A stretch of 49,994 nucleotides of DNA from Myxococcales bacterium (GTDB taxonomy: Bacteria; Myxococcota_A; Polyangia; Polyangiales; Polyangiaceae): positions 1 to 49,994 of the forward strand of contig JAAFHV010000034.1 in NCBI GenBank assembly GCA_013297655.1, given 5' to 3'. Both the position numbers and the translations under genes were made by a program. The notes below the pieces were generated by a model. It had not been told where the DNA came from and did not search any database. It saw only the letters and a list, made by a program, of their open reading frames with translations. The number at the start of each line of letters is the position of its first letter. The first letter of the stretch is position 1. Of this stretch, positions 40,482 to 49,049 are shown one piece after another.

Positions 40482-42062
40482 TCACGCTCCGGGGTCGACC
40501 TTGGGCACCGTGATCACGATCGTCGTCCCGCGGCCGGCGACGGTGCTCACGTTCACCGTGCCGCGTGCGCCTTCGACTGCCCCCTTGACGGCGCCGAGCC
40601 CGATCCCGCGCCCCGAGATGGTGGTCGTGACCTCGGCGGTGGAGATCCCGTCGACGAAAACGAGCCCGAGCGCCTCGTTGCCTTCCGGGGCGCTGATCCC
40701 GCGCTCGTGGGCTTTTGCTCGTACGCGGTCGACGTCGATCCCGCGGCCGTCGTCGGAGAACCGGATCTCGTAGGCGTCGCCGGTCTCCGCGATCGAGAGC
40801 GCGAGCGCGCCTTTGCCCTTGCCCATCCGAAGTTGCGGCGGCTCGATGCCATGGTCGAGCGCGTTGCGGACGAGGTGAGGCACGCCGAGGAGCACCGATC
40901 GCATCGTCGCCGGATCGACGAGGGTCTCGTCGCCGGTGACGGTCAGGGTCACCTCTTTGCCGAGGCGCTCGGCGAGGCGCTCGGTGAAGGTCCGGATCGG
41001 GCCTAGGTAGCGCGACGCCGGGCGCGACAGCACCCGTGTCGTCCACGAGCGGAGCGACGCGGGCGCATCGCGGAGCCCGCTCACGATCGCGCGGAGGTCC
41101 GAGATCTGCGCCGGAGTGACCTCGAACGCACGATCGGCCATCGCGTCGTAGTCGATCTCGAGCACGCTCTCGTTCGACTCGAGGAACGTGCGGAGCGCGT
41201 CCTCGATCCGCGCGAGGGACGCGACGCTCAGGGTGGGCTCTTCTTCCACCGCGTGGCAAGCGTCCGCGGCGTCGACGAGCCCGTACGAGGCGGCGTTGCC
41301 CTTGATCGTGTGGACCACCCGCCTCCGAAGTGCCTCGTCGTCCGGGGCGTCGCGCGCGCTGTCGAGGCCGAAGCGCGCCTCCGACACGAAGGCCTCGAAG
41401 CTCGGTTTCTGCTTCAAGATGCCGACGAGGGTGCGGTGCGCGTGGCTCTCGCGGGTCGCCGTTTCAAGGGCGGTGATGTCCGAAATCGTGACCAGCATCG
41501 AGTCCACCGCGCCGCTCTTGCCGCGAATCACGCTCCCCTCCGCGCGGAGCACCCGCCCGTCCTTCGTGGGGAATCGTTGCTCGAGCTGCCCGAGCGACAC
41601 GTCCTCCGGGAGCAGGTCCTCGAACACCTGATCGATCGCGAGGAGGAGGTGGTCCTTGTCGCGGGGCGCGAGCTGCAAGAGGTCCGGCAGCGAGCGGCCC
41701 TCGACCTCGCCGGTGGCGAATAGCTTCGCGCACGATCGGGTGCTCTCCGGCTCGACGACCGCGTTCCTGTCGATCCGCAAAAACCCGAACGTGACATGGT
41801 CCAAGATCGCCTTGATGGCGTCCGTGCGGCGCGCGACCTCGGCCTCGAGCACGGCGGAGTACTTCGCGAGCTCTGCCGTCCGCACCTCGAGGATTTCCCT
41901 CTTCTTTCGGTTCTCGGCGTCCCGCGCGCGGGCGGCTTGGAGCTTCTCGTGGATGGCAGAGGTGTCGCCGTTGTAGAGCGCGACGACCTTCTTCTTTAGG
42001 ACGTCCACCGTCCGCTCCGCCGCCTCCGCTCTTTCGCGTTCGCTCATGGAATCCGCGCTCAT
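40482..42062 (-). CDS. PAS-Hpt-CheA-like histidine kinase
   Basis: A 526-residue soluble kinase. A coiled coil (about 8-85) precedes a PAS domain (about 85-200; 'DHVTFGFLRIDRNAVVEPES', PAC 'MLVTISDITALETATR'). An Hpt domain follows with phospho-acceptor His251 in 'RRVVHTIKGNAASYGL'. The ATPase domain has the CheA-type N box 'HLVRNALDHGIEPP' (His396, Asn400, His404), G1 'FSDDGRGIDVDRV' and G2 'GRGIGLGAVKGAVE'. It ends without the CheW-like P5 domain, so it should not join a chemoreceptor array as CheA does. Its start (ATGA) overlaps the FIST gene's stop. Divergent CheY and CheX-like genes complete the pathway. Confidence 0.9.
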   Translation of the reverse strand: MSADSMSERERAEAAERTVDVLKKKVVALYNGDTSAIHEKLQAARARDAENRKKREILEVRTAELAKYSAVLEAEVARRTDAIKAILDHVTFGFLRIDRNAVVEPESTRSCAKLFATGEVEGRSLPDLLQLAPRDKDHLLLAIDQVFEDLLPEDVSLGQLEQRFPTKDGRVLRAEGSVIRGKSGAVDSMLVTISDITALETATRESHAHRTLVGILKQKPSFEAFVSEARFGLDSARDAPDDEALRRRVVHTIKGNAASYGLVDAADACHAVEEEPTLSVASLARIEDALRTFLESNESVLEIDYDAMADRAFEVTPAQISDLRAIVSGLRDAPASLRSWTTRVLSRPASRYLGPIRTFTERLAERLGKEVTLTVTGDETLVDPATMRSVLLGVPHLVRNALDHGIEPPQLRMGKGKGALALSIAETGDAYEIRFSDDGRGIDVDRVRAKAHERGISAPEGNEALGLVFVDGISTAEVTTTISGRGIGLGAVKGAVEGARGTVNVSTVAGRGTTIVITVPKVDPGA

Positions 42063-43192
42063 CGTGATCCCCCGAGGGCGATGCCCACGAGCGTCTGGTT
42101 GATGTGGAGGCCGTCGAGCTGCTCGCCGTAGGTGTCGAACCCGATGACGTGCTTCGCCTTCTTTCGCAGGGCGTCGCCGATGGGGCCATGGAGACCGCGT
42201 TTCCGAATCTCGAGCGCGCGGAGGATGCAGTTGAACGCGACGAAGAGCTCGGCCGGCTCACCTCCGTCGGGAGAAAGATCACGCGCGAGCGCTTCGGCCA
42301 TCGGCTCGTGGCCGCCGACCGCGAGCACCATGCCCTCCTCGATTCCGCAGTAAAATACGAGCGAGCCGTCGTCCTCGATTTTCTGGATCGAGCGCACGTA
42401 GAGCTCGCCGCCATACGCGAACGTGAGCGGGTTCATGAAGGTCACGTCGTCCGTGACCTCGCCGCTCGAGAGCCCGAGGGCGGCGGCATAGGCGTGGAGG
42501 GCGGTGCGCCCGTCGATCTCGTACACCCGGCGCTTCTCCACGTCGGCGCGCGTAATCACGAGATCACGCTCCGTGGGTTTGTAATGTTGGTGCTTCACGA
42601 CGTGAAACGGAATCTCGGAGACCGCGAGCAGGAGCACCGCCGCGTTGGTGAGCGCTTCGCCGTTCGCGAAGACGCGCGTCGACTGGAATGCCAAGTCGTC
42701 TCCCGCGCTCCCTCCCACCAGCGGCAGTCCTTCGAGCGCGTCGGCCATCAGCGCGACGACATGCTCTTCTTTCATGCACAAGCCATCCATGAACGTGATG
42801 CAAAAGTGCTTGTTCGGGTCCGCCTGATCGCGCGTGATGCCGAGACGCGCGAAGAGCTCGTCGGCCGTCTTGCGCGCGCTCGCGGCGTCTACTGCTGTCA
42901 TCGACGGCACGACCCCCACCGCCCACCGCACCTCCGGCGACCAAATCGCGGACACGACGAGGGCCCCCGTCGAGAGCTCGCCGTCCACGATTTCGCCCGC
43001 CGTCGTGCAGCCCGCGGTGGGCACTCCCGGGAAGCGCGTCGCGAGCGCGGCCGCTACCTCTCGCGGGTCTTGTTTCGTCGACGCGAAGACCAGCAGCAAG
43101 CTCGGCGCATTTCCATCGCCCATCGCCCGTGTGGCCTCCGCCACCGCCTCGCTCGCCCCCGTCGCCGCGCTCTTCCCCTGAACGACCCGCAT
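42059..43192 (-). CDS. FIST-domain sensor protein
   Basis: A 377-residue protein composed of a FIST N-terminal domain (about 15-215) and a FIST C-terminal domain (about 215-365). Landmarks are 'VFASTKQDPREVAAALATRF', 'GVPTAGCTTAGEIVDGELST', 'LPLVGGSAGDDLAFQSTRVF' and C-terminal 'GFDTYGEQLDGLHINQTLVG'. FIST domains are predicted small-molecule (amino-acid-type) sensors feeding signal transduction. Start ATG 43192 has 'gagagg' upstream and fits the family N-terminus; the 29-residue extension to 43279 is unlikely. Its coupling to the CheA-like kinase makes it the probable input. There is no membrane segment. Confidence 0.9.
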   Translation of the reverse strand: MRVVQGKSAATGASEAVAEATRAMGDGNAPSLLLVFASTKQDPREVAAALATRFPGVPTAGCTTAGEIVDGELSTGALVVSAIWSPEVRWAVGVVPSMTAVDAASARKTADELFARLGITRDQADPNKHFCITFMDGLCMKEEHVVALMADALEGLPLVGGSAGDDLAFQSTRVFANGEALTNAAVLLLAVSEIPFHVVKHQHYKPTERDLVITRADVEKRRVYEIDGRTALHAYAAALGLSSGEVTDDVTFMNPLTFAYGGELYVRSIQKIEDDGSLVFYCGIEEGMVLAVGGHEPMAEALARDLSPDGGEPAELFVAFNCILRALEIRKRGLHGPIGDALRKKAKHVIGFDTYGEQLDGLHINQTLVGIALGGSR

Positions 43193-43249
43193 GGCTGCCT
43201 CTCGGAGGGGCGTTGAAATTCCGCTGCGCGAACGAGACCCCCCTTGTGC

Positions 43250-43279
43250 AAGATTTTCCCGGGTGGAGCTAGGTGTCAA
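43250..43279 (-). promoter_or_regulatory. Candidate sigma-70-type promoter of the FIST-kinase operon
   Basis: On the minus strand an exact TTGACA (43279-43274) is followed, after 18 bases, by AATCTT (43255-43250), a weak -10. A start site near 43243 would leave a leader of about 50 bases before ATG 43192. The region is more AT-rich than its surroundings. Confidence 0.4.
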
Positions 43280-43455
43280 CTACGCCAAAAAATCTTCAAC
43301 GAATACGCACTCCAAGCGACCGCTCCCAGCGCCGAATTCGTATGATCGCCTCGACTCGCGCCCCGCTTGCCGAGCCGCAAAGCGCGCGCGCGAAAGTCGG
43401 ATCGACGGCTTCACCGGGCGAATGAAATCCCGTAGTCTCGAGGTTCGGAGGGACC

Positions 43456-43839
43456 ATGAAAAAGGTCATCGTGGTCGACGACTCGCGCGTTGTTCGTCAG
43501 CAAGTGCGCGCTGCGCTAGCGGAGCTGCCAATCGAGGTCATCGAGGCCGCCGATGGGCAAGAAGGTGAAGCGACCATTCGCGCCGCCGGCAACGCCGCCC
43601 TCGTGATTTGCGACGTGAACATGCCACTCGTCTCCGGCATCATGCTCCTCCGTAACCTTAAGGCAGACCCCGCCACGAAAGACGTGCCGGTCCTCATGCT
43701 CACCACCGAGGGGCACCCCGATCTCGTCCGCGAGGCGCGTCAGCTCGGCGCGGTTGGCTGGCTCGTGAAGCCGTTCAAACCGAACTTGCTCGTCGAAGCA
43801 GTCAAGAAGCTCGCGAAGCTCGGCGAGGTAACACCATGA
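43456..43839 (+). CDS. CheY-like single-domain response regulator
   Basis: A 127-residue receiver-only protein. It has the acidic pair Asp8-Asp9 ('IVVDDSRVV'), phospho-acceptor Asp53 ('VICDVNMPLVSG'), Thr83 ('LMLTTEGHPD') and Lys105 ('WLVKPFKPN'). A ribosome site 'ggaggg' lies six bases before ATG 43456. The stop overlaps the start of the CheX-like gene (ATGA), so the two are coupled. It is probably phosphorylated by the divergent CheA-like kinase and dephosphorylated by the CheX-like protein. No DNA-binding domain is present. Confidence 0.93.
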   Translation: MKKVIVVDDSRVVRQQVRAALAELPIEVIEAADGQEGEATIRAAGNAALVICDVNMPLVSGIMLLRNLKADPATKDVPVLMLTTEGHPDLVREARQLGAVGWLVKPFKPNLLVEAVKKLAKLGEVTP

Positions 43840-44381
43840 AGCCGCTCACGCTCTCCCCCGAGACGCTCGCCGGGTTCGACGCCGCCGTCGTCGAAGCGAC
43901 GGTCCAGGTCTTCGGCAGCTACGGCCTCGTCCTCGAGCCTATCGACCACAGCGGCGAGCCCGATCATGAGCTTGCATGTTGCATCGGTTTCACCAGCGCC
44001 GACGTCCAGGGCGCGTTCCTCATGACGAGCACGAAGACGGTGGTCGTCTCGGCTTGGCCAGAAGAAATCGCGGTGCCGACTGCCTCCGACGTGAACATCG
44101 CGGATTGGTTCGGAGAGCTCTCGAATCAGGTGTTCGGGCGCGCCCGCTCCACCCTGAACCCGCGCGGTTTTGCGGTCAGCCAGGGCACGCCGGCGCTCAT
44201 CTACGGCATCTCGCTCCGTCGCTCGCGGCGGCAGACCACGCTCGCGCGCGAGCTCTCCTTCGTCGCGCCATCGGGCGACTTGCTCCGCGTCTACCTCGAC
44301 GCCGTCTTCGCGAAGCCGTTCGAGCTCTCGGCGACCCCCGACGAAGGACACCTCGGGCCCGGCGAGGTGAGCCTGTTTTGA
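43836..44381 (+). CDS. CheX-like chemotaxis phosphatase
   Basis: A 181-residue protein with a CheX/CheC-type fold. The phosphatase helix reads 'DWFGELSNQVFGRARSTL'; the Glu and Asn four positions apart ('ELxNxxxG') are the catalytic pair of CheX, CheC and CheZ-like enzymes. 'ACCIGFTSADVQGAFLM' forms the preceding beta region and 'RVYLDAVF' a later strand. It should hydrolyse phospho-Asp of the neighbouring CheY-like protein, to whose gene it is fused by an ATGA overlap. The downstream phosphatase gene starts inside its stop codon (TTGA). Confidence 0.8.
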   Translation: MKPLTLSPETLAGFDAAVVEATVQVFGSYGLVLEPIDHSGEPDHELACCIGFTSADVQGAFLMTSTKTVVVSAWPEEIAVPTASDVNIADWFGELSNQVFGRARSTLNPRGFAVSQGTPALIYGISLRRSRRQTTLARELSFVAPSGDLLRVYLDAVFAKPFELSATPDEGHLGPGEVSLF

Positions 44382-45445
44382 GCGCGTCATCGTCCAGCGT
44401 GTGGCACGAGCCCTCGGACTGGCTCGCCGAGGCGAACGGTCTTCGAACGAGCCTATCGACGGTTCGTCGCGCGCTCGGACTGGCGCCAGGGGGGCCGCCA
44501 CGAGACGCGGCCTCGGCGGTCGACGCGCTCGAGAGCTGGCTCGCGCGGGCGAGGCTCGAGTGGCCCACCGGCGAGCACGCGGTGGCCCCGCTCGTCTCGC
44601 CTCTCGCCGAGCTCCTCGTCGTCGCGAGCCTGCCTCCCGTCACTCACGTCCACAACGTCGCGGAGGTGGTCGACCTGGTCGAGCGCGTCGCGCGCAAGCT
44701 TCGCCACCACGCCGAAGAAGACGACCTCCATCGCCGCGATCTGCGCCGCGCAGGGGAGCTCCAAGCGGCGATGCTCGTCGGAAAGGTGCCCGCCGCGCGC
44801 CTCACGTTCGACCATGTCTACCGTCCGCTCGAGGCGATCGGCGGCGACTACTTCGACGTACATCGCCTATCGAACGACAAAACGAGGCTGTTCGTCGCCG
44901 ACATCGCCGGTCATGGCGTGCGCGCGGCGATGTCGACGATGCTGTTGAAGGCCGAGTACGAAGCGGAGAAGCGCAGCACACCTCACGCGCGCGATCTCCT
45001 GTATCGGTTGAACAGCGCGCTCTTGCGTCGGTTCCCTGCGCGCTCGCTCGTGCTCACCGCGGTCTGCGTCGACATCGAAGGCGCGACCGGGCGCTTCGAT
45101 TACGCCACTGCCGCCCACCCTTCGCCGCTGCGTGTCGGCAGCGAGACCGGCGCGCTCGACACGGGCGGCGCGTTCATCGGTATCTCTCGGCGCGCCGATT
45201 TTTTCCATGGATCGGGCACCCTCGCGGAGGGCGACGGCCTCTACTTGCTCACCGATGGTGTCATCGACGCGTGCGATCCGAGCGGCGAAATGTACGGCGA
45301 GGAGCGCGCGCTCGCCGCGCTCTCGGTGTCGGCTACGGCCGGCGCGAACGAGCTCTATGCCGACGTGCTCGCGTTCGTCGCGGGTCGCGCGCCGGCGGAC
45401 GACTTGGCGATCTTGGGCGCCCGCCTCCGCTCTCCCACGGCCTGA
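44378..45445 (+). CDS. SpoIIE/RsbU-type PP2C serine phosphatase
   Basis: A 355-residue protein. An N-terminal helical region of about 130 residues (with a coiled coil around 'VVDLVERVARKLRHHAEEDD') precedes the PP2C-like SpoIIE domain: 'LEAIGGDYFDVHRL' (metal Asp), 'RLFVADIAGHGVRAAMSTML', 'LYLLTDGVIDACDPSGEMYG' and 'ADDLAILGARL' (metal Asp-Asp). Such enzymes act on phosphoserine of anti-anti-sigma factors or similar. The start is TTG 44378, overlapping the CheX-like stop, with 'gcgaggtga' upstream; no ATG is available. It is the output end of this signalling cluster; no STAS-domain substrate gene is seen nearby. Confidence 0.87.
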   Translation: MSASSSSVWHEPSDWLAEANGLRTSLSTVRRALGLAPGGPPRDAASAVDALESWLARARLEWPTGEHAVAPLVSPLAELLVVASLPPVTHVHNVAEVVDLVERVARKLRHHAEEDDLHRRDLRRAGELQAAMLVGKVPAARLTFDHVYRPLEAIGGDYFDVHRLSNDKTRLFVADIAGHGVRAAMSTMLLKAEYEAEKRSTPHARDLLYRLNSALLRRFPARSLVLTAVCVDIEGATGRFDYATAAHPSPLRVGSETGALDTGGAFIGISRRADFFHGSGTLAEGDGLYLLTDGVIDACDPSGEMYGEERALAALSVSATAGANELYADVLAFVAGRAPADDLAILGARLRSPTA

Positions 45446-45486
45446 GCGCGCGCCCGCGGAGACCTGCCCATAGCCGAGATTCGAGG

Positions 45487-45648
45487 TCAGTCCGCGACCG
45501 CGAAGTCGATATACGAGAAGGGGTCCGGATCACCCTTCGAGACGAACCCGTCGAGCAGGCTCTGCAAGGTCGGGGTGCTCGCGCCTCTCGGGCGAAGCGG
45601 CGCCCGGTGGAGACCGAGCGTCGCCTGCCTCGCGGTGCTGCCTGCTCG
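45487..45648 (-). pseudogene. 3' remnant of a minus-strand gene
   Basis: A 53-codon open frame without a start codon ends 'STPTLQSLLDGFVSKGDPDP' then 'FSYIDFAVAD' and TGA. The balanced composition and aromatic/acidic ending look like a genuine protein C-terminus, unlike the Arg-rich antisense frames. An in-frame TGA stands at 45649-45651. It is probably the tail of a decayed gene. The rest of the 361-base gap 45446-45806 shows nothing recognisable. Confidence 0.35.
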
Positions 45649-45806
45649 TCAACTGTCCGAAACGGCAAATGAAACCGCGGGTCGGTGCGTGCCTTGCGAG
45701 GGCGGCCGTCGCGAAGCCCCGCGCGGATCTTGATTCTCGCTCCGAGCGGGTGCACTTACGGCGTGAGGAATCGCTCGGCCAGTCTCGGCCGTTCTCTCGA
45801 CGCACG

Positions 45807-47282
45807 ATGAAGCTCTCTCGTCTCTCTCCGCTCGTCCTCGCTCTCGCTCTCTCCGCACCTTCCGCGTTCGCTCAAGGCGAAAAGGGCGACAAGGGGGCTG
45901 CCGCTGCTGCCGCGTCCGCCGCGTCGGCCGAGCCCGCGCCGGCAAAAGAAGAGCAAGGTGCCCTCTCGTTCGAGGAGGTCGACCGCATGATCGCGGCCGC
46001 CGTCGACTCGAACGGCGAGACGCAAAAGAAGGCGATCGACTCCCTCTCGCGCCTCGGCCAAGACGCGGTTCCCGCCCTCGCGAAGAAGCTCCACGAGCTC
46101 CGCAAGGAGCGTCAAGGTGGCGTGTTCGCGGCGGTGAAGCTCGTCAAAGAAGCGAACGGCGGGAAGACGGCACCCGAGGGCGGCGATCTGGTCGACGGCC
46201 TCCTCAAGGTGCAAAAGACCGACGGCGGCGGATACAAGGCCACCCTCGCGATCGCCCTCGTTTACCGCACCCTCGCGAAGATCGGCACCACCCCCGCGCT
46301 TCGTCCGGTCGTACAATCCGCGAACTACCACGACGGCGCGCTCCGCCCCGAGGTCACTCGGATGGTGAAAGCGCTCGGCGAAAAGGCGGTCCCCGCGCTC
46401 ATCAGCCTGCGTCGCTCGGATCAAGATCTGCGTCGCTGGGCGATGGTCACCTTGGAGAGCATGGGCAAGCGCGTGCCGGGCGACGCCGTGCAGACCCAGA
46501 GCGGCGAGCTCTTGGCCGACGTGCTCCGCGCGTACGCCGAGGTGCACGAGAACGACTCGGTCGGCGTGATCCTGTCGTTCGTGAACACCGATCGGGCGCT
46601 CGTTCGCCAAGCCGCGCGCGAGTCGCTGCTTCAGTTCGGCAACGACGCGGTCTGGAAGACACGTGAGGCCTACACGAACCTCACCGGCAAGGCCCCCGGC
46701 GAGGGCTGGACCGCCGAGCAGACCGCAAAAGAGCTCTTCTCTGCTTACGATCGCGCGCGCCTCGACGAGGTCTACACCGTGCTCGACGAGGGTCTCGCGC
46801 GCTGGAACGAAGGTAAGGTCGACGAGGCCCTCGCCGCGTTCGACAAGGTGCTCGCCCGCCAGCCGCTCATCGATCGCAAGGTCGAGATGGTGCCCGCGTA
46901 CCTGAAGCGCGGGGACGAGCTCGTCGAGAAGAACGACCTCCCCAACGCCCTCGCGTTTTATCGAAAGGCGGCCCGCCTCGAGGGCCAGAACCCGCGCGCC
47001 CCGAAGATCCAAGCCGAGATCGCCTATCTCGAAGGCAAGGAGCTCCAAACACGCGGCATCGCCGACACGGAGCCCTTCCGTCGCGCGCTCACCCTCGATC
47101 CGGGCCATCCCCGCGCCCGTCTCGAGCTCGATCGCCTCGAAGCCGCGAGCGAGGACAAGTCCGACCACACCCGCCGCTACGCCGCCGCTGGCGCCATCCT
47201 CGCCCTCGGCGTCATGGGCATCTTCCTCTTCGGCGGGAAGAGCCCCCGGTCTCGAAAGCGGTCCCTCGAAGGATCCGTATAG
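45807..47282 (+). CDS. Exported HEAT/TPR-type repeat protein with C-terminal membrane anchor
   Basis: A 491-residue protein. Signal peptide 'LSPLVLALALSAPSAFAQ' at residues 6-23. HEAT-like repeats follow ('QKKAIDSLSRLGQDAVPALA', 'MVKALGEKAVPALISLRRSD', 'RWAMVTLESMGKRV'), then TPR-like repeats ('LARWNEGKVDEALAAFDKVL', 'DELVEKNDLPNALAFYRKAA'). A C-terminal hydrophobic helix ('AAAGAILALGVMGIFLFGG') and a basic tail anchor it in the inner membrane. It is probably a periplasmic scaffold; no enzyme motif is present. ATG 45807 is chosen because it opens the signal sequence. Part of its 5' region is duplicated at 40.34-40.43 kb. Confidence 0.8.
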   Translation: MKLSRLSPLVLALALSAPSAFAQGEKGDKGAAAAAASAASAEPAPAKEEQGALSFEEVDRMIAAAVDSNGETQKKAIDSLSRLGQDAVPALAKKLHELRKERQGGVFAAVKLVKEANGGKTAPEGGDLVDGLLKVQKTDGGGYKATLAIALVYRTLAKIGTTPALRPVVQSANYHDGALRPEVTRMVKALGEKAVPALISLRRSDQDLRRWAMVTLESMGKRVPGDAVQTQSGELLADVLRAYAEVHENDSVGVILSFVNTDRALVRQAARESLLQFGNDAVWKTREAYTNLTGKAPGEGWTAEQTAKELFSAYDRARLDEVYTVLDEGLARWNEGKVDEALAAFDKVLARQPLIDRKVEMVPAYLKRGDELVEKNDLPNALAFYRKAARLEGQNPRAPKIQAEIAYLEGKELQTRGIADTEPFRRALTLDPGHPRARLELDRLEAASEDKSDHTRRYAAAGAILALGVMGIFLFGGKSPRSRKRSLEGSV

Positions 47283-47384
47283 CTGACTTATTTCAAGGGG
47301 TTCGGGGCTTCTTTGGGCGACGTCGGGAGGAAAACGGCGGCGCACCTTTGCGGGGTAGGCGATTGTGCGCTAGCTCCATCGGCG

Positions 47385-48074
47385 ATGGGTCTCCGCCACC
47401 TCATGCTCGGGCTCGTGGTCGCGTTCGCTGCGGTGGCGTGTGGCAACCCGCCCGTCGGTGAGCCCCCCATCTCGGGCGAGCTCGAAGAAGACGAGACTAC
47501 GCCGTCCGCGGTCACTCTCGACGGGCGCGGTACGTTTTACGCCGTGCGAACCGACGGCGAGGGCACCCACGTTCGGCGCCTGAACTCCAAGCAGACCCGC
47601 TGCGCCGAGGGCGACGAGCGAACCGAGTGCCGCGTGGCGGTGCTGCACGTCCCGGCCGAGGCGGCCGCGCCCGCGCCGGAGTCCATCTATCGCGGCACCC
47701 TCGCGGTAGAGGGGGGCCAAGCCGTCTTCAACGCGACCGAGGTGTGGAGCCCGGACGTCTCGCTCGCGGCGGTCCCGGCGGGCACGTTCTACCGGGTGGA
47801 GAACCTCGACCTCCTCTGCGCGCGCGCGCCGTGCCCTACGCTGAAACAAGCGAAGCTGAACTCGTCTTCGCCCGCGAAATACCTGCAAACGCTCGCGATC
47901 GCCGATGACCTCGGCACCGCCGTCGAGCGCGAGGCGGCCGTGAACGAGGCGCGTTCGTCGGCGCTCATCGTGGTCGGCGCCAACGTCCCGAAGAAGCAAG
48001 GCCTCGTCCTCGAGGCGACGCAGTACTACCGCCGCGTCGACGCCCCCGCTTCGGCTTCGCTCACCGACCCGTGA
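47385..48074 (+). CDS. Lipoprotein, DUF6748-like
   Basis: A 229-residue lipoprotein: 'LMLGLVVAFAAVAC' gives a lipobox Cys near residue 19. The mature part contains 'YAVRTDGEGTHVRRLNSKQT', 'RCAEGDERTECRVAVLHVP' and 'YRVENLDLLCARAPCPTLKQ', which resemble the DUF6748 family seen in Myxococcota; this assignment is from motif memory. Disulfides between the Cys pairs are likely. ATG 47385 is chosen as it precedes the signal; an upstream ATG at 47313 adds residues that do not look like a signal. The stop overlaps the GTG of the next gene (GTGA). Confidence 0.72.
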   Translation: MGLRHLMLGLVVAFAAVACGNPPVGEPPISGELEEDETTPSAVTLDGRGTFYAVRTDGEGTHVRRLNSKQTRCAEGDERTECRVAVLHVPAEAAAPAPESIYRGTLAVEGGQAVFNATEVWSPDVSLAAVPAGTFYRVENLDLLCARAPCPTLKQAKLNSSSPAKYLQTLAIADDLGTAVEREAAVNEARSSALIVVGANVPKKQGLVLEATQYYRRVDAPASASLTDP

Positions 48075-48904
48075 GCTCGCGGGACGCGCTCCCGGCCACC
48101 CTGGAGGGGCGCCCAGTGAAGGTCGTTCGCGGTCTCGGTTTGGCGACTTTTGCGGCGTTCGCGTGCGCGCAGATGGCCTGCGGCGATGCGGCGCGCGGGT
48201 CCGTGTCGACGGCGCCGGTCGCTCGCGTGGGCCCGTCGGCGGCGCCGGCTCCGGTCGTCCCGCACGTGCCGCTCCCGGTCCCGAGCGACGCGCCCCTGGT
48301 CGCGAAGCTGCTCACGCTGCCCGCGCACCTCGACGACGCGCTGTGCAAACGAAGCTTCGTGGTCGCGGCGCGCGGCACGCTCGAGATCGACGGTCGTACG
48401 TTGCGGCAGGGCGACGTGCTCGTGGTCCTCCACGCCCCCGCGCTCGACGTGGTGGGCAAAGGTGTCGCCGCGTTCGCGTCGGTCGAGCTCCCGGCGGGGA
48501 GCTGCGTGGTGCGCTCGCGACCTGCGCCGCAGTACACCCTCGTTCAGGCGACCGAAGCGCGCGAGCTCTCGTGGGGGCAGGGCACCATGAGCGCACATCT
48601 CGACGTCGAGCGTGAGCGCGCACCGGAGGCCTATCTCGGTCGTCTCGCGGGCACGGCGGCGGTCGCGGAGCACGCCCACGCCGGCTCGTGGGAGGTCCTC
48701 TTCGCCCTCGAAGCATCGGGGATCTTCACGTTGAACGGCGTCGCGTACCGCCTCGCGCCGAACGACGTGCTCTTCGTGCCGGCGGGGGCGAAGCACGCAT
48801 GGACGCCCGATCCGGAGAGCCGACTCGACGCGATTCAGATGTACGTGCCGCCTGGTCCCGAGCAACGGTTTCGCGCGCTCGCCGCCGTCGACGCAGGCCT
48901 CTGA
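48071..48904 (+). CDS. Bicupin-domain lipoprotein
   Basis: A 277-residue protein. After about 20 hydrophilic residues a signal 'LGLATFAAFACAQMAC' gives a lipobox Cys. A degenerate first cupin ('LEIDGRTLRQGDVLVVLHAP') lacks clear metal ligands. The second cupin has the metal set: 'HAHAGSWEVLFALEASGIFT' and 'NGVAYRLAPNDVLFVPAGAK' followed by 'HAW'. A metal-binding sensor or small-molecule binding role at the envelope is likely. GTG 48071 overlaps the upstream stop (GTGA); GTG 48116 is an alternative nearer the signal sequence. A hairpin terminator follows at 48913. Confidence 0.78.
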   Translation: MSSRDALPATLEGRPVKVVRGLGLATFAAFACAQMACGDAARGSVSTAPVARVGPSAAPAPVVPHVPLPVPSDAPLVAKLLTLPAHLDDALCKRSFVVAARGTLEIDGRTLRQGDVLVVLHAPALDVVGKGVAAFASVELPAGSCVVRSRPAPQYTLVQATEARELSWGQGTMSAHLDVERERAPEAYLGRLAGTAAVAEHAHAGSWEVLFALEASGIFTLNGVAYRLAPNDVLFVPAGAKHAWTPDPESRLDAIQMYVPPGPEQRFRALAAVDAGL

Positions 48905-48912
48905 TCGGGCCG

Positions 48913-48940
48913 CTCGCGAGCGACTCGCGAGTCGTTCTTT
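48913..48940 (+). terminator. Hairpin terminator after the cupin gene
   Basis: CTCGCGAG (48913-48920) and CTCGCGAG (48924-48931), each self-complementary, form an 8-bp stem with a three-base loop. TCGTTCTTT follows, an imperfect T tract. It lies nine bases after the stop codon. Confidence 0.5.
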
Positions 48941-49049
48941 GCGCCACGTCTATCGGGGGTCGCGCGGCGGTTGCACGTAGTCCGGTGGCGGTCATGGCGC
49001 CAACGTGTTCGCCCTTCGCGGCGCTCTCCGACGGCGGTACGGTGGGGCC

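Noticed and set aside
45756-47345. 529-codon minus-strand frame opposite the HEAT/TPR gene
   Set aside because: Antisense shadow rich in Arg, Glu and Val; the plus strand has signal peptide, repeats and membrane anchor.
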